Source: Streptomyces sp. SCL15-4 (GTDB taxonomy: Bacteria; Actinomycetota; Actinomycetes; Streptomycetales; Streptomycetaceae). From it: DNA of 64,000 nt. The notes beneath the pieces were generated by a model. That model worked only from the letters and a program-made list of their open reading frames with translations. It searched no databases and had not been told where the DNA came from. The translations under genes were made by a program, and so were the position numbers. Position 1 is the first letter of the stretch. Each line of letters begins with the position of its first letter. Positions 1 through 8,729 of this stretch are shown in pieces. The stretch lies in NCBI RefSeq assembly GCF_033366695.1, contig NZ_JAOBTQ010000001.1, positions 6,014,001 to 6,078,000 of the forward strand, written 5' to 3'.

Positions 1-1
1 C

Positions 2-1411
2 GCAGAAGCGGGGTTCTCCAACGCGGGTCTGGCCCGTCGCGTCGATCAGCTCGGTCTGGAACACGGGCTGGACCTCAGATACGACAAGACGTCGGTCACC
101 CGCTGGCTGCGCGGACAGCAGCCGCGCGGGACGACCCCGGCCCTGATCGCCGAGGTGTTCACCCGCCGGCTGGGCCGCCGGCTCACCGCCCAGGATCTCG
201 GCCTGGACTCCTGTGCGCCGGTGTACGCCGGGCTGGAGTTCGCGGCCACCCCGGAGGAGGCCGTCGACATCGTCAGCGGCCTGTGGCGCAAGGACTCCGG
301 CAGCCACGCCGAGCTGCGCAAGATCGCCTTCACCCCGGCAGGCCTGGTCGTGCCCAGCCGCGACTGGCTGATCGGCAAGCCCGACGACCGGGTGGCCCGC
401 GAGCCGGGGCCCCGGGTGCCGCCGCAGGGCCGTCCCGGCGTGGCCAGGCCGCCGCTCCCGCTCGGGGCGGCGGCCGTGGCCCGGGCCCGCGCCGAACGCG
501 CTCCCGGCCACCGGGTCACCGCCGGCGACATCGGCGCGCTGCGCTCGGTCGGCGAGCTGTTCCGCACCCTGGACGACCGGTTCGGCGGCGGCCACGCCCG
601 GCAGGCACTCGTGCGCTACCTGGAACACGAGTGCGAGCCGATGCTCCGCGGCAGCTACGGCGAGCAGACCGGCCGCCGGCTGTTCGGCGCCGCCGCCGAC
701 CTGACCCGGCTCGCGGGCTGGACGTCGTACGACATCGCCGCGCACGGACTCGCCCAGCGCTACTTCGTGCAGGCCCTGCGGCTCGCCCAGGCCGCCGGCG
801 ACCGGGCCTACGGCTCCTACGTCCTGGTCACCATGAGCCGCCAGGCCGTCTACCTCGGCCACGGCAGGGAGGCCGTGCAGCTGACCCGGGTCGCCCAGCA
901 GGGCGTGGGCAGCGGTGCTCCGCCCGTCGTCCAGGCGCTGCTGCACGCCTCCGAGGCGCGGGCGCACGCCGTCCTGGGCGAGATCCGGGCGTGCACCGCG
1001 GCGCAGATCCGGGCCGAGCGCGCGCTGGAGGCGGCCCGGCCCGGGGACGAGGTGCCGTACTGGGCCCGGTTCTTCGACGAGGCACAGCTCGCCGACGAGT
1101 TCGGGCACTGCCACCGCGACCTCCAGCAGTACCGTGCCGCCGCGCAGCACGCCGAGCGCGCGCTCCAGCTGCGGGCGCCGGTCCACGCCCGCAGCCGGCT
1201 GTTCTGCCGGGTCGTCCTCGCCACCGCGCGGCTCGGCCTCGGCGAACTCGACCAGGCGTGCGTGCTGGCGGCGGAGGCCGCCGGGCAGGCGGCGGAGATG
1301 CGGTCCGCTCGCGCGGTGGAGTACGTGAAGGACTTCGAACGCCGGCTGGAGCCGTACCGGGACGCGGCGCCGGTGCGCAGCTACCGGGAGAAGGTCGCGG
1401 CGCTGGGCTAG
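2..1411 (+). CDS. HTH/TPR-type transcriptional regulator, 5' end missing
   Basis: The reading frame is open from the first bases of the window, so the N-terminus lies outside; 469 residues remain. The visible start looks like the tail of a helix-turn-helix domain (a TSVTRWLRG segment), followed by a long alpha-helical, Ala/Arg/Leu-rich region with repeated helix pairs that resembles TPR repeats. This architecture is common in Streptomyces developmental regulators of the NsdA type. DNA binding through the N-terminal domain and protein interaction through the helical repeats is inference from the family. It converges on the next gene with a long hairpin between them. Specific target unknown. 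Confidence 0.7.
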   Translation, partial: AEAGFSNAGLARRVDQLGLEHGLDLRYDKTSVTRWLRGQQPRGTTPALIAEVFTRRLGRRLTAQDLGLDSCAPVYAGLEFAATPEEAVDIVSGLWRKDSGSHAELRKIAFTPAGLVVPSRDWLIGKPDDRVAREPGPRVPPQGRPGVARPPLPLGAAAVARARAERAPGHRVTAGDIGALRSVGELFRTLDDRFGGGHARQALVRYLEHECEPMLRGSYGEQTGRRLFGAAADLTRLAGWTSYDIAAHGLAQRYFVQALRLAQAAGDRAYGSYVLVTMSRQAVYLGHGREAVQLTRVAQQGVGSGAPPVVQALLHASEARAHAVLGEIRACTAAQIRAERALEAARPGDEVPYWARFFDEAQLADEFGHCHRDLQQYRAAAQHAERALQLRAPVHARSRLFCRVVLATARLGLGELDQACVLAAEAAGQAAEMRSARAVEYVKDFERRLEPYRDAAPVRSYREKVAALG

Positions 1412-1475
1412 GGCCTGTCTGACCATTCCCGTCTGCCGCGCTTCGGGCGACGACGCGAATGGTCGGACAGGCCCT
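1411..1475. terminator. long inverted repeat between convergent genes
   Basis: Arms at 1411-1427 and about 1459-1475 pair over 17 bp with one G:T-type mismatch around a 31-base loop. It starts at the stop codon of the regulator and ends 16 bases before the stop of the opposite-strand oxidoreductase, so a bidirectional terminator is the simplest reading. No U-tract is present, as is usual in Streptomyces. Confidence 0.6.
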
Positions 1476-1490
1476 GGGGCCCGTCGCGTC

Positions 1491-2911
1491 TCACGCCGCC
1501 CTCGGCAGCGTCGGGGCCGGGTCCGCGCGGTGCATCGGGCCCGCCGCGCCCAGGTCCGCCAGGATGGCCGACGTCGCCCGGCGGGCGGAGCGCAGTGCGC
1601 CCTGCACGGTGCTGGTGTCGCGGTGGTCGCCGCAGACGTACAGGCCCGCCAGGAGGCGTACCGGACGGCGCGGGTCGTGCGGCGGACGCATGGCCGGGAC
1701 CGCCTCGGGGGTGTGGTGCACGGCCAGCGTCTCCCAGCGGCGCGTGGAGGTGCCGTAGAGGCGGGAGAGGTGGATGCGGACGGCGGTGTCGACGCCCTCC
1801 GGCGGCGGGCCCAGCACGGTCGAGGAGATCAGCACCCGGCCGGCCGGGGCCCGGCCCGGGTCCACGGTGCTGAGCACCGCCGTGTGCGCCACCGGCCCGC
1901 CCCGGTCCGCGTCCAGCAGCAGCGAGGCGCCGGTCGCGAACGCCTCCGCGGGCTCGTCCGTGGTGTGGTGGACCACGGTCACCGGATGGAAGTCCGGCAC
2001 CCGGAGCCCGGGCAGCAGCTCCGCCGCGGCCAGCGCGTCGGTGGCCAGCAGCACCGCCCGGCAGCGGATCTCGCCGTGCTCGGCGGTGGTCACCGAGGTC
2101 GTGGACACCGAGGTCACCCGCACCCCGGTGTGCACCGTGCCCGGCGGCAGCGTCCGGGCCAGCATCTGCGGCACCGTCTCCGCGCCGCCCTCCGGCACGC
2201 ACAGCCGGCCGCTCGCGAAGGTGCGCAGCGCCAGGTCGGCGTACCGGCTGGACGTGGTCAGCTCCGGGTCGCACAGCAGCGCGGCCAGCAGCGGGCGCAG
2301 GAAGCCGTCGATGGTGCGCGCCGGCACCCCGCGCCGGGCCAGCGCCTGGGCGGCGGGCAGCTCGGGACGGGCGAGGACGCGCTCGACGGGGTCGCCGCGA
2401 GCCGGCCGAGCGCGGCGCCCAGCCGGGCCTGGTCCACCGCGCCGCCCACCGGCGCCGCGCCGACGCGGCCGGGCGTGACCGTCGTACCCCGGCCGGTCGC
2501 GGCCCGGGCCGCGGTGGCCCGGGCCGCCGTGGCCCTGGGCGGGCCGGCGAAGGCGCGCACCGCGTGGAGTGCGCCCCGTGCGCCCCGCGCGCTCCCGCCG
2601 ACCGCCGGCGTGCCCGCGCGCTGGAGGCAGCCGTCGCGGTGCAGCAGCACGCCCGGCGCGAAGCGGCGCACGGCCAGCCCGGCCAGGCCCGGGGTCAGCC
2701 GCAGTTCGGGACAGGACGTGGACAGCAGCTGTCCGACGCGGTCGAGCCGGAAGCCGTCGACCTTCTCCGTCGACATGCGGCCGCCGACGTACGGGGCGGC
2801 CTCCAGGACCGTGGTGGTGACTCCGGCGCTGGTCAGCCGGTGGGCGGCGGAGAGGCCGGCGACGCCGGCCCCCACGATGACGACGTCCGCCTGGTACGCG
2901 GGCTCAAGCAC
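1491..2911 (-). pseudogene. FAD-dependent amine-oxidase/phytoene-desaturase-like oxidoreductase, frameshifted
   Basis: The N-terminal part (from 2911) has a classic dinucleotide-binding motif, VIVGAGVAGLSAAHRL, then an FAD-family VGGRM segment. The C-terminal part (to 1491) ends with the family's YVCGDHRDTSTVQGA flavin-contact motif. The two parts are in different frames. The switch lies near 2388-2400, where the upstream frame reads LGRLAATP and the continuation DPVERVLARPEL is one frame away. The span is 1421 nt, one short of a multiple of three, so a single-base deletion restores a protein of about 473 residues. Either a real null allele or a sequencing error in a G/C run. Substrate unknown; such proteins oxidise amines or desaturate polyenes. 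Confidence 0.8.
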
Positions 2912-3094
2912 GAGGCCCCTCCTGTGGTTACGCGGCCGGCGGAGGAGTCATGCCTCCGACTGGCGCCACGGATACCCGAGTTCGGATCGAGGTTAGGGCC
3001 GTGATCGGTCAGGAGGAGTCGCGCATCAACAGGGCACGGTCGCATGGAGGTCGCATACGGTCACTTTTGTGTGCCCTTGTTGTCAACCGGCTCA

Positions 3095-3988
3095 CTACGC
3101 CGCGCGGATCGCGTCCTCGATGCCCGGGAACGCGAACCGGAAGCCCGACTCCAGCAGCCGCGTGGGCACCACCCGCTGACTGCCCAGCACATCCCCGGCC
3201 ATCTCCCCGAGCACCGCCCGCAGCACGCCGGCGGGCACCGCGCACACCGCCGGCCGGCGCAGCACCCGGCCCATCGCCGCCGTGATCTCCCGGTTCGTCA
3301 GCGGCTGCGGGGCCGTCAGGTCGAACGGGCCGGACAGGTCCTCGCGGTCGATCAGATGCCGGATCGCGGCCACCTCGTCGTGCAGCGCGATGTACGACCA
3401 GTACTGCCGCCCGTCACCCAGCCGCCCGCCGAGACCCGCCCGGAACAGCGGGAACAGCCGCCCCCAGGCACCGCCGCCGCGGGCCACCACCAGACCGGTG
3501 CGCAGGAACACCGTCCGCACCCCGGCCTCCTCGGCGGGCGCCGCGGCCCCCTCCCACTCCACGCACAGCCGGGCCAGGAAGCCGTCTCCCGCGGGCGCGT
3601 CCTCGTCCACCACCCGCTCGCCGGTGTCGCCGTAGAAGCCGATCGCGCTGCCGTTCAGGAAGGCCCGGGGCGGTTTCGGCAGCGAGGCCACCGCCTCGGC
3701 GAGCGCGGCCGTGCCCAGCACCCGGCTGTCCCGCAGCACCCGCTTGTACTCCGGGGTCCAGCGCCGGTCGCCCACGCCGGCCGCCGCCAGATTGACCACC
3801 ACCTCGCACCCGGCCAGCCCGGCCGCGTCGACCCGGCCCCGCTCCGGGTCCCAGCGGACCTCGTCCGGGCCCCGGGGCGCCCGGCGCACCAGCCGCACCA
3901 CCTCGTGTCCGTCCGCGGTCAGGGACCGCACCAGAGCGCCGCCGATGAGACCGGACGCGCCGGCCACCGCGATACGTGAACGTTCCAT
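3095..3988 (-). CDS. TIGR01777-family epimerase (NAD-dependent SDR-like protein)
   Basis: About 297 residues. The N-terminus has the extended-SDR nucleotide-binding motif GASGLIGGALV, followed by NLAAAGVGDRRW and a GSAIGFYGDTGE segment typical of the SulA/YfcH/TIGR01777 family, with a DUF1731-like C-terminus (PAGVLRAVLGEMAGDVLGSQ). The family fold is an NAD(P)-dependent sugar epimerase, but its physiological substrate is not known. I place the start at the ATG at 3988, which puts the Rossmann motif at the usual distance; an in-frame ATG at 4000 is the alternative. Monocistronic, divergent from the acetyltransferase gene. Confidence 0.85.
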   Translation of the reverse strand: MERSRIAVAGASGLIGGALVRSLTADGHEVVRLVRRAPRGPDEVRWDPERGRVDAAGLAGCEVVVNLAAAGVGDRRWTPEYKRVLRDSRVLGTAALAEAVASLPKPPRAFLNGSAIGFYGDTGERVVDEDAPAGDGFLARLCVEWEGAAAPAEEAGVRTVFLRTGLVVARGGGAWGRLFPLFRAGLGGRLGDGRQYWSYIALHDEVAAIRHLIDREDLSGPFDLTAPQPLTNREITAAMGRVLRRPAVCAVPAGVLRAVLGEMAGDVLGSQRVVPTRLLESGFRFAFPGIEDAIRAA

Positions 3989-4062
3989 GGCCCCCAGCAT
4001 GACCCCACCCGGCCCCCGGAAACCCGCTGGACGCCCGGACCGCGCGTCGTAGGGTGATCGTC

Positions 4063-4602
4063 ATGCCCGAGCCCTCCATACGCACCGCCCAGGCCGGCGA
4101 CGAGGACGAACTCGCCGTCCTCGACCGGGCCACCTGGTCCACCCTGCACGCCGTCATGCCCCGCCCGCGGCCGCCGTACCCGCCCTTCTTCGACGACCGG
4201 CACCGCCCGGAGGACTTCCTCGTCGCCGAGGACGCCGAGGACGCCGGGGACGCCGAGAACGCCCAGAACGGGGACGCCCGGGCCGGCGGACGCCTCCTCG
4301 GCTACATCCGCCTCGCCCACCCCACTCCGCTCGCCGCCAACGCGCACGTCCTGCAGATCCAGGGGTTCGCCGTCGCCGAGGAGGCGCGCGGCCGGGGCGT
4401 CGGGCGGGCGCTGATCCGGGCCGCCGCGGACCGCGCGCGCGAACGCGGCGCCCGGCGCCTGACCCTGCGCGTGCTCGGGCACAACACTCCGGCCCGGGCG
4501 CTGTACGAGTCGGAGGGGTTCGCCGTGGAGGGCGTGCTGCCCGAGGAGTTCCTCGTCGACGGCCGCTACGTCGACGACGTGTGCATGGGCCGGTTCCTGT
4601 GA
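4063..4602 (+). CDS. GNAT-family N-acetyltransferase
   Basis: About 179 residues. The acetyl-CoA-binding motif A is visible as FAVAEEARGRGVGRALI, followed by the motif B region ARALYESEGF. These show transfer of an acetyl group from acetyl-CoA to an amine, but not the substrate. An acidic insert of alternating Glu/Asp-Ala codons sits around residue 50-70 between the first strands and may be a flexible loop. An in-frame upstream ATG at 4054 is possible. It converges on the protease gene with only 10 bases between stops. Confidence 0.85.
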   Translation: MPEPSIRTAQAGDEDELAVLDRATWSTLHAVMPRPRPPYPPFFDDRHRPEDFLVAEDAEDAGDAENAQNGDARAGGRLLGYIRLAHPTPLAANAHVLQIQGFAVAEEARGRGVGRALIRAAADRARERGARRLTLRVLGHNTPARALYESEGFAVEGVLPEEFLVDGRYVDDVCMGRFL

Positions 4603-4612
4603 CCCCGGGGCG

Positions 4613-5797
4613 CTAGGCGGCGACCAAGTCGCCCGTGTCCACCGGTGCCGTCGCCGTGGCCGCGCGCCGGGCGTCGCCCGTCACCTCGGCCGCCGTCAGC
4701 GCGTACCCCGTCCCGTCGTCCGAGGCGGACCGGGCGAAGACCATCCCGAGCACCCGGCCGTCCGGGGCCAGCAGCGGGGCGCCGGAGTCGCCCGGCCGGA
4801 CCGTGGCCCGCAGCGTGTAGACCTCCCGGGTGACCGTGTGCTCGCTGTAGATGTCAGCGCCGATCGCCCGCACCCGGCTCGTGACCGTCGCCGCCCGCAG
4901 GTCCAGGCCCCCGTTCTGCGGATAGCCCGCCACCACCGCCGGGTCCCCGCGCCCGGCGTCCGGCGCGAACCGCAGCGCCGGGGCGCGCAGCCCGGGCACG
5001 TACAGCACCGCCACGTCCCGGCCCGGGTCGAAGAACACCACGCGGGCCGGGTACGACCGTCCGGTGCCGCCGACCCGTACGCCCGGGCGGTCGATGCCGG
5101 CCACCACGTGCGCGTTGGTCAGCACCCGCCGGGAGGCGAACACGAACCCGGTGCCCTCCCGGCCCTCGGCGCCCGCGGCCCCCTCGATCTTCACCGTGCT
5201 GTGCCGGGCCGCGTTCGACGCGGCCGGGCTGACGTCGTCGCCCGGCGGCCGGGCCACCCCGGCCGCCGGCCGGCTCCCGAACGGGTCGGACACCCGCGGC
5301 AGACCCGCCTCCACCAGCGCGGCCGTGGCCCGCGAGAACCAGGCCGGCGCGGTCCCGGGCATCCGCTGCTGCACCGCGCCCAGCAGCGCCGAGTCCCGGA
5401 CCGCCGCCGACAGCGCCGGCGCGGGCGCCACGCTCAGCACACTCGCCGCCACCCAGGCCACCACCAGCACCGCGCCCCCGCTCGCCGCCGCGCCTCCGAC
5501 GCCGTCCACGACCCGCAGCGGGCCCCGGTCCATCCGCGCGCGCAGCCGCCGCGCCGCCCGGCCCGCCAGCGCGCGCCCCAGCAGCGCCGGCCCCAGCACC
5601 GTCGCCGCCGCGAGCCCCGTCGCCGCCGTCGAACCCCGCGCCACCTGGCCCGCCGCCCACGGCAGCAGCCACACCCCGACGGCCGCGCCGCCCACGAACC
5701 CGGCCAGCGAGACACACCCGGCCACCAGCCCGCGCCGGTATCCCGACAGGGCGAAGCAGACGGTCACCACAGCGAGCAGCAGATCCAGCCGGTTCAC
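4613..5797 (-). CDS. marP: MarP-like membrane-anchored serine protease
   Basis: 394 residues. The first 130 or so form a CvpA-like bundle of hydrophobic helices. The extracytoplasmic C-terminal domain is a trypsin-like protease with H230 (TNAHVV), D261 (RDVAVL) and S338 (RPGDSGAPLL) as catalytic triad. This is the architecture of Mycobacterium MarP, a periplasmic protease needed for acid and oxidative-stress tolerance through activation of a cell-wall hydrolase. A peptidoglycan amidase is encoded divergently 108 bases away, which suggests shared cell-envelope function, although the partner is not proven here. Confidence 0.88.
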   Translation of the reverse strand: MNRLDLLLAVVTVCFALSGYRRGLVAGCVSLAGFVGGAAVGVWLLPWAAGQVARGSTAATGLAAATVLGPALLGRALAGRAARRLRARMDRGPLRVVDGVGGAAASGGAVLVVAWVAASVLSVAPAPALSAAVRDSALLGAVQQRMPGTAPAWFSRATAALVEAGLPRVSDPFGSRPAAGVARPPGDDVSPAASNAARHSTVKIEGAAGAEGREGTGFVFASRRVLTNAHVVAGIDRPGVRVGGTGRSYPARVVFFDPGRDVAVLYVPGLRAPALRFAPDAGRGDPAVVAGYPQNGGLDLRAATVTSRVRAIGADIYSEHTVTREVYTLRATVRPGDSGAPLLAPDGRVLGMVFARSASDDGTGYALTAAEVTGDARRAATATAPVDTGDLVAA

Positions 5798-5904
5798 GGG
5801 AACAGCCTTTCTCCAGGCCCCCGGATCCCCCTGCCGGGACGAGCGTTCCGCCAGGTGGCAGAGCGCGCGTCGCGGCTACGGCCCGGCGGCTTGACAGTGG
5901 CGTC

Positions 5905-6885
5905 ATGCGTGTCCTGCGAAGAGCCCCGCGGGCCCCGGCACGGCCGGCCGCGGGGACCCCCTGTCCCGCGCGGCGGACACCCGGTGCGCTGCTGGTGCTG
6001 CTCGGCTGCCTGCCCGGGCTGCTCGCCGTCGGCGCGCTGGTCCTGTGCGCCCGAGGCGGCGAGGACGCCGCCGTCTCCCGCCCCGACCGTCCCGCCGCCG
6101 GTGCCCGGCCGCCCGTCGGACACCGGGCCGTCCGGCCGCGCATCGTGCCGCGCTCCGGCTGGCTGGACCGCGTCACCGGGCACGCCCAGCCGCCGCCGCG
6201 CTACGACGACAAGGTGGTCGCCGTCTTCCTGCACCACACCGACTCGCCCAACGGCTACGCCTGCGCCGACACGCCGCGCATCATCCGCGGCCTGTACGCG
6301 GGCCAGACCGGCGCCCGGCACTGGGACGACATCGGCTACAACTTCCTCGTCGACCGCTGCGGCACCATCTACGAGGGCCGCGCCGGAGGCATCGACCGGG
6401 CCGTCACCGGCGCCCACACCCAGGGCTTCAACCACCGCACCGCCGGCATCGCCGCGCTCGGCACCTTCACCGCCGGCGTGCCCGTGCCCCGCGCCATGAC
6501 CGACGCCATCGCCGCCCTCGCGGCCTGGAAGCTCGGCCTCGCCGACATCGACCCGCGCGGCCGGGCCCGGCTGGTCTCCAGCAGCGGCCAGAGCCGCTAC
6601 GGGACGGGCGCCACCGCCACCCTGCCCGCCCTCGCCGGCCACGACGCCGGATTCCGCACCAGCTGCCCCGGCGCGGCCCTCACCGCCCGCCTCCCGGCCA
6701 TCCGGGAGCGGGCCGCCCTGCTCCAGGGCCGCCCGGCCACCACCGCCCACCGCCCGCACCTCACCCCGCGGCCCCGCACGTCCCACAGCCCGCCCGTTCC
6801 CCGTCCCACGGCCGTCTCCGGCACCGGCACGGGCACACGCCGGGCCGAGCCGACCGGAGCCGGGAAGCACGGGAAACGCCCCTGA
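5905..6885 (+). CDS. PGRP-type N-acetylmuramoyl-L-alanine amidase, membrane anchored
   Basis: 326 residues. A basic N-terminus is followed by one hydrophobic segment (about residues 30-50), then a peptidoglycan recognition / Amidase_2 domain with FLHHTDSPNG, YNFLVDRCGTIYEGRAGG and GHDAGFRTSCPG, the usual zinc-ligand and active-site surroundings. It should cleave the MurNAc-L-Ala bond of peptidoglycan outside the membrane. The tail from about residue 280 is Pro/Thr/Arg-rich and probably disordered. It is divergent from the marP-like gene, and the 107-base gap must hold both promoters. Confidence 0.85.
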   Translation: MRVLRRAPRAPARPAAGTPCPARRTPGALLVLLGCLPGLLAVGALVLCARGGEDAAVSRPDRPAAGARPPVGHRAVRPRIVPRSGWLDRVTGHAQPPPRYDDKVVAVFLHHTDSPNGYACADTPRIIRGLYAGQTGARHWDDIGYNFLVDRCGTIYEGRAGGIDRAVTGAHTQGFNHRTAGIAALGTFTAGVPVPRAMTDAIAALAAWKLGLADIDPRGRARLVSSSGQSRYGTGATATLPALAGHDAGFRTSCPGAALTARLPAIRERAALLQGRPATTAHRPHLTPRPRTSHSPPVPRPTAVSGTGTGTRRAEPTGAGKHGKRP

Positions 6886-6989
6886 CGACAGGCGGCCCGG
6901 CCGGGCACGTGCCCTGCAGCCGTGCTCGGCCCCCGTGGCACCGGTAGCGGCGCGCGTCGGGCCACGTACGGCCCCGCACGACGTGGCCG

Positions 6990-7508
6990 TCATGTCCGCA
7001 GCCGTTCCCACAGCCGGGGGAAGCGCTCGGCGAGCACCCGGTCGTCCTCCAGGTCCGGCGGTGTGCCCTCCGGCTCGGCCGGCGGCGGGGCGAGGCCCAG
7101 GTCGGGCGCGACCGTGCCGGTCAGCTGCTCGTACGCCTCGTCCGCCGCGTAGCCCAGCTCCTCGCCGTCGCCGTCGATCTCCTCGTCGAACTCGCCCAGC
7201 AGCCCGGCCAGCGCGTCCGGGTCGTGCAGGGCCCCCTCGAAGACCTCCCGGCCCTGCCCGATCAGCCAGCACCGGAAGAAGTCGAACGCGTCGTCGCTGC
7301 ACCCGTCCAGCAGCAGCCAGGCGGCTCCCCACAGGTCCCAGCGGTAGGCGCGGTTGTAGCGGGCCTCGAAGTGGCGGGCGAAGTCCAGGACCCGTTCCGG
7401 GTCCAGCGCGAGAAGCCGCTCCACGAGCAGGTCGGCCTGGTCCTCGGGGTCACCCCCGGCGGCCTCCCGGGTGGAGTCGATCAGCTCCCAGAACTCCGTC
7501 TCGTCCAT
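6990..7508 (-). CDS. DUF4240 domain protein
   Basis: About 172 residues, strongly acidic. The N-terminal MDETEFWELIDSTR and the internal RWDLWGAAWLLLDGCSDDAFDFFRCWLIGQGREVFE are characteristic of DUF4240 proteins, a soluble family without assigned function, often near toxin-immunity or stress genes. A second ATG one codon upstream (7511) is equally possible. It converges on the amidase gene and is followed upstream by the WYL regulator gene on the same strand (58-base gap). No function is claimed. Confidence 0.8.
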   Translation of the reverse strand: MDETEFWELIDSTREAAGGDPEDQADLLVERLLALDPERVLDFARHFEARYNRAYRWDLWGAAWLLLDGCSDDAFDFFRCWLIGQGREVFEGALHDPDALAGLLGEFDEEIDGDGEELGYAADEAYEQLTGTVAPDLGLAPPPAEPEGTPPDLEDDRVLAERFPRLWERLRT

Positions 7509-7566
7509 CACGCCACCAGCATCGGGCCTGACCCGGTGGCACGCACCCGGAGTACGGCGGACTCGC

Positions 7567-8550
7567 TCAGCCGTCCCCGGCGTGGTACAGGGCGGCGGCG
7601 CGGGCCGCGTCCGCGGCGAACCGTTCGCGCAGCGCGGCCGGCGCCAGCACCTCGGCCTCCGGGCCGAGCGCGGTCAGCTGCTCGTACGCGACCTCCTCCG
7701 ACTCCACCGGCAGCGTCACCGTCACCCGGCCCGCCGCGTCCGGCGCTCCCGGCTCCGCGAGGGCCGTCCGCGCGGCGAGCGGATCGACGGCGTGCGGCAG
7801 CCGGCGCACTCCCTCCGGGGAGAGCCGTACGACGACCTCGGCGCGCAGGATCGAGCGGGCGAACCGCTCGGCCTGCTCCGCCCAGAAACCGGGCAGATCG
7901 AACCCCGGATCGCGGTCGAAGCGTTCGTCCAGCGCGTCCACGGCGGTGAACCGGTCGATCCGGTACGTCCGGAAGGAACCGCCGCCGGCGACCCGCGCGC
8001 ACAGGTACCAGACGCCGGCCTTCAGCACGAGCCCGTACGGCTCCAGCCGCCGCTCCACCGTGTCCTGGCCGCGCCGGTACCGGGCGAGGACCCGGCCGTC
8101 GTCCCACACCGCCTCGGCGAGCACCGGCAGCGGCGCGGGCGTCACCGGCTCCCGGAACCAGGCGGGCGCGTCCAGGTGGAAGCGCTGCGCGGCGGTGTCC
8201 GGGGCGTCCCGCAGCGAGGGCAGCAGGGCCGCCGACACCTTCAGCCGGGCCGCCGAGGCGGCGTCCTGGAGCCCCATCTCCCGCAGCGCCCCCGGCACCC
8301 CGCTCAGGAACAGCGCCTCGGCCTCGCCGCGGGCCAGCCCGGTCAGCCGCGTCCGGTACCCGCCGACCAGCCGGTACCCTCCGGCCCGCCCCCGGTCCGC
8401 GTACACCGGCACGCCCGCCTCCGACAGCGCCTGGGCGTCCCGCGTCACGGTCCGCTCCGACACCTCCAGCTCCCGGGCCAGTTCGGCGGCGGTCATGACC
8501 GGCCGTGACTGGAGGAGCAGAACCATCTTGATGAGCCGGGCCGCACGCAT
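7567..8550 (-). CDS. HTH-WYL (YafY-type) transcriptional regulator
   Basis: 327 residues. An N-terminal winged helix (AELARELEVSERTVTRDAQAL) is followed by a WYL ligand-sensing domain containing GVWYLCARV and YRIDRF, and a C-terminal extension (WCX-like). WYL regulators bind nucleic acid or nucleotide ligands and control DNA-damage, phage-defence or metabolic genes, usually autoregulated. No defence genes are adjacent, so the regulon cannot be inferred. The DUF4240 gene lies 58 bases downstream on the same strand and may be co-transcribed. Confidence 0.85.
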   Translation of the reverse strand: MRAARLIKMVLLLQSRPVMTAAELARELEVSERTVTRDAQALSEAGVPVYADRGRAGGYRLVGGYRTRLTGLARGEAEALFLSGVPGALREMGLQDAASAARLKVSAALLPSLRDAPDTAAQRFHLDAPAWFREPVTPAPLPVLAEAVWDDGRVLARYRRGQDTVERRLEPYGLVLKAGVWYLCARVAGGGSFRTYRIDRFTAVDALDERFDRDPGFDLPGFWAEQAERFARSILRAEVVVRLSPEGVRRLPHAVDPLAARTALAEPGAPDAAGRVTVTLPVESEEVAYEQLTALGPEAEVLAPAALRERFAADAARAAALYHAGDG

Positions 8551-8604
8551 GCGCTCATGATGCCGAACGGCACCGACAGCGCGGGCCGCGCGGTAAAGAC
8601 AAGC

Positions 8605-8661
8605 GCGGCGGACGGCAGGGCGCCCGCACCCCTCGCGGGGGCGCGCCCTGCCGTCCGCCGC
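8605..8661. terminator. terminator downstream of aceE
   Basis: Perfect 19-bp arms (8605-8623 and 8643-8661) around a 19-base loop, 68 bases downstream of the aceE stop. The position fits termination of the minus-strand aceE transcript upstream of the WYL regulator promoter. Confidence 0.8.
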
Positions 8662-8729
8662 GCCGGCGCTCGGCCGCGACGGTCCGGCCCGGCGGTGCCG
8701 GACCGTACCGTCACCGGCCGCCGGCCCTC

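Noticed and set aside
1411..1475. Inverted repeat read as an insertion-sequence end
   Set aside because: No transposase or target duplication; its position between convergent stops fits a terminator.
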